Part shown: positions 5,462 through 5,581 of the stretch, piece by piece
Position numbering within the stretch: position 1 is the stretch's first letter
How the letters are laid out: the number at the start of each line of letters is the position of its first letter
NCBI GenBank assembly: GCA_937864255.1
Contig: CALMIT010000068.1
Location: 1-5,581 of the forward strand
Direction: 5' to 3'
Length of the DNA: 5,581 bases
Source: an uncultured Saprospiraceae bacterium
GTDB taxonomy: Bacteria > Bacteroidota > Bacteroidia > Chitinophagales > Saprospiraceae
Notes under the pieces: generated by a model
What the model saw: only the letters and a program-made list of their open reading frames with translations
Told to the model about the DNA's origin: nothing
Databases searched by the model: none
Position numbers and translations under genes: made by a program

Positions 5462-5581
5462 ATGGCAACCGTCACCAAACCGAATATCCAGTTCAAAAAA
5501 GGAAAATTGTCAAAGGAAGAACTCATCAGCCTGTATCGCCAACTGGTTTACCCCCGCGTAATTGAGGATAAAATGCTCATC
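5462..5581 (+). CDS. Thiamine-dependent 2-oxoacid dehydrogenase E1 component, N-terminal part
   Basis: Only the first 40 codons are inside the window and the frame is open at the right edge. After a short basic lead (MATVTKPNIQFKKGK) comes LSKEELISLYRQLVYPRVIEDKMLI, the opening helix of the E1 alpha fold (pattern LYRxLxxxRxxEDKM). This part of the protein precedes the thiamine diphosphate site. E1 decarboxylates pyruvate or branched-chain 2-oxoacids and passes the acyl group to the E2 lipoyl domain. The YPR.IEDKML wording resembles the fused alpha-beta E1 proteins of Bacteroidota, often annotated as 2-oxoisovalerate dehydrogenase, more than pdhA. The fragment is too short to settle substrate or fusion. 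The ATG is supported by the promoter about 30 bases upstream. Confidence 0.75.
   Translation, partial: MATVTKPNIQFKKGKLSKEELISLYRQLVYPRVIEDKMLI

Overview
The window looks like chromosomal DNA of a Bacteroidota member, possibly a Saprospirales- or Sphingobacteriia-like lineage. Three things point there: a DUF3667 protein with an N-terminal zinc ribbon; promoter elements of the Bacteroidota TAnnTTTG type ahead of several genes, with A/T-rich leaders and no clear Shine-Dalgarno sites; and an E1 2-oxoacid dehydrogenase start and RpoN sequence typical of the phylum. Most of the protein content is ordinary and chromosomal. No complete mobile element, CRISPR array, tRNA or rRNA was seen.

Layout. 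Bases 1-564 (minus) are the N-terminal 188 codons of a DUF3667 membrane protein that runs off the left edge. Bases 565-1719 hold no convincing protein gene but are rich in inverted repeats. They include a nested set at 952-1045 that folds on paper as a three-way junction, a long-range stem at 1262-1327, and two strong intrinsic terminators back to back at 1372-1446. Bases 1720-2970 (plus) encode a 416-residue M16 zinc peptidase, probably starting at TTG. It meets tail-to-tail, with a 13-base overlap, a minus-strand PlsC-like acyltransferase (2958-3506). A 275-base divergent intergenic region separates the acyltransferase from rpoN (3782-5326, plus), the sigma-54 factor, which is followed by its own intrinsic terminator. 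A well-formed promoter then leads into the first 40 codons of a thiamine-dependent 2-oxoacid dehydrogenase E1 component (5462 to the right edge).

The genes do not form an operon: orientations alternate and each appears to be its own transcription unit. Their roles (lipid acylation, proteolysis, sigma-54 transcription, oxoacid oxidation) are not obviously linked. The part most worth a second look is the 1.15-kb gene-free stretch. A plus-strand terminator there has no upstream protein gene to serve, and the structured DNA before it could encode an untranslated RNA or be a decayed repeat element. This is inference from base pairing alone.
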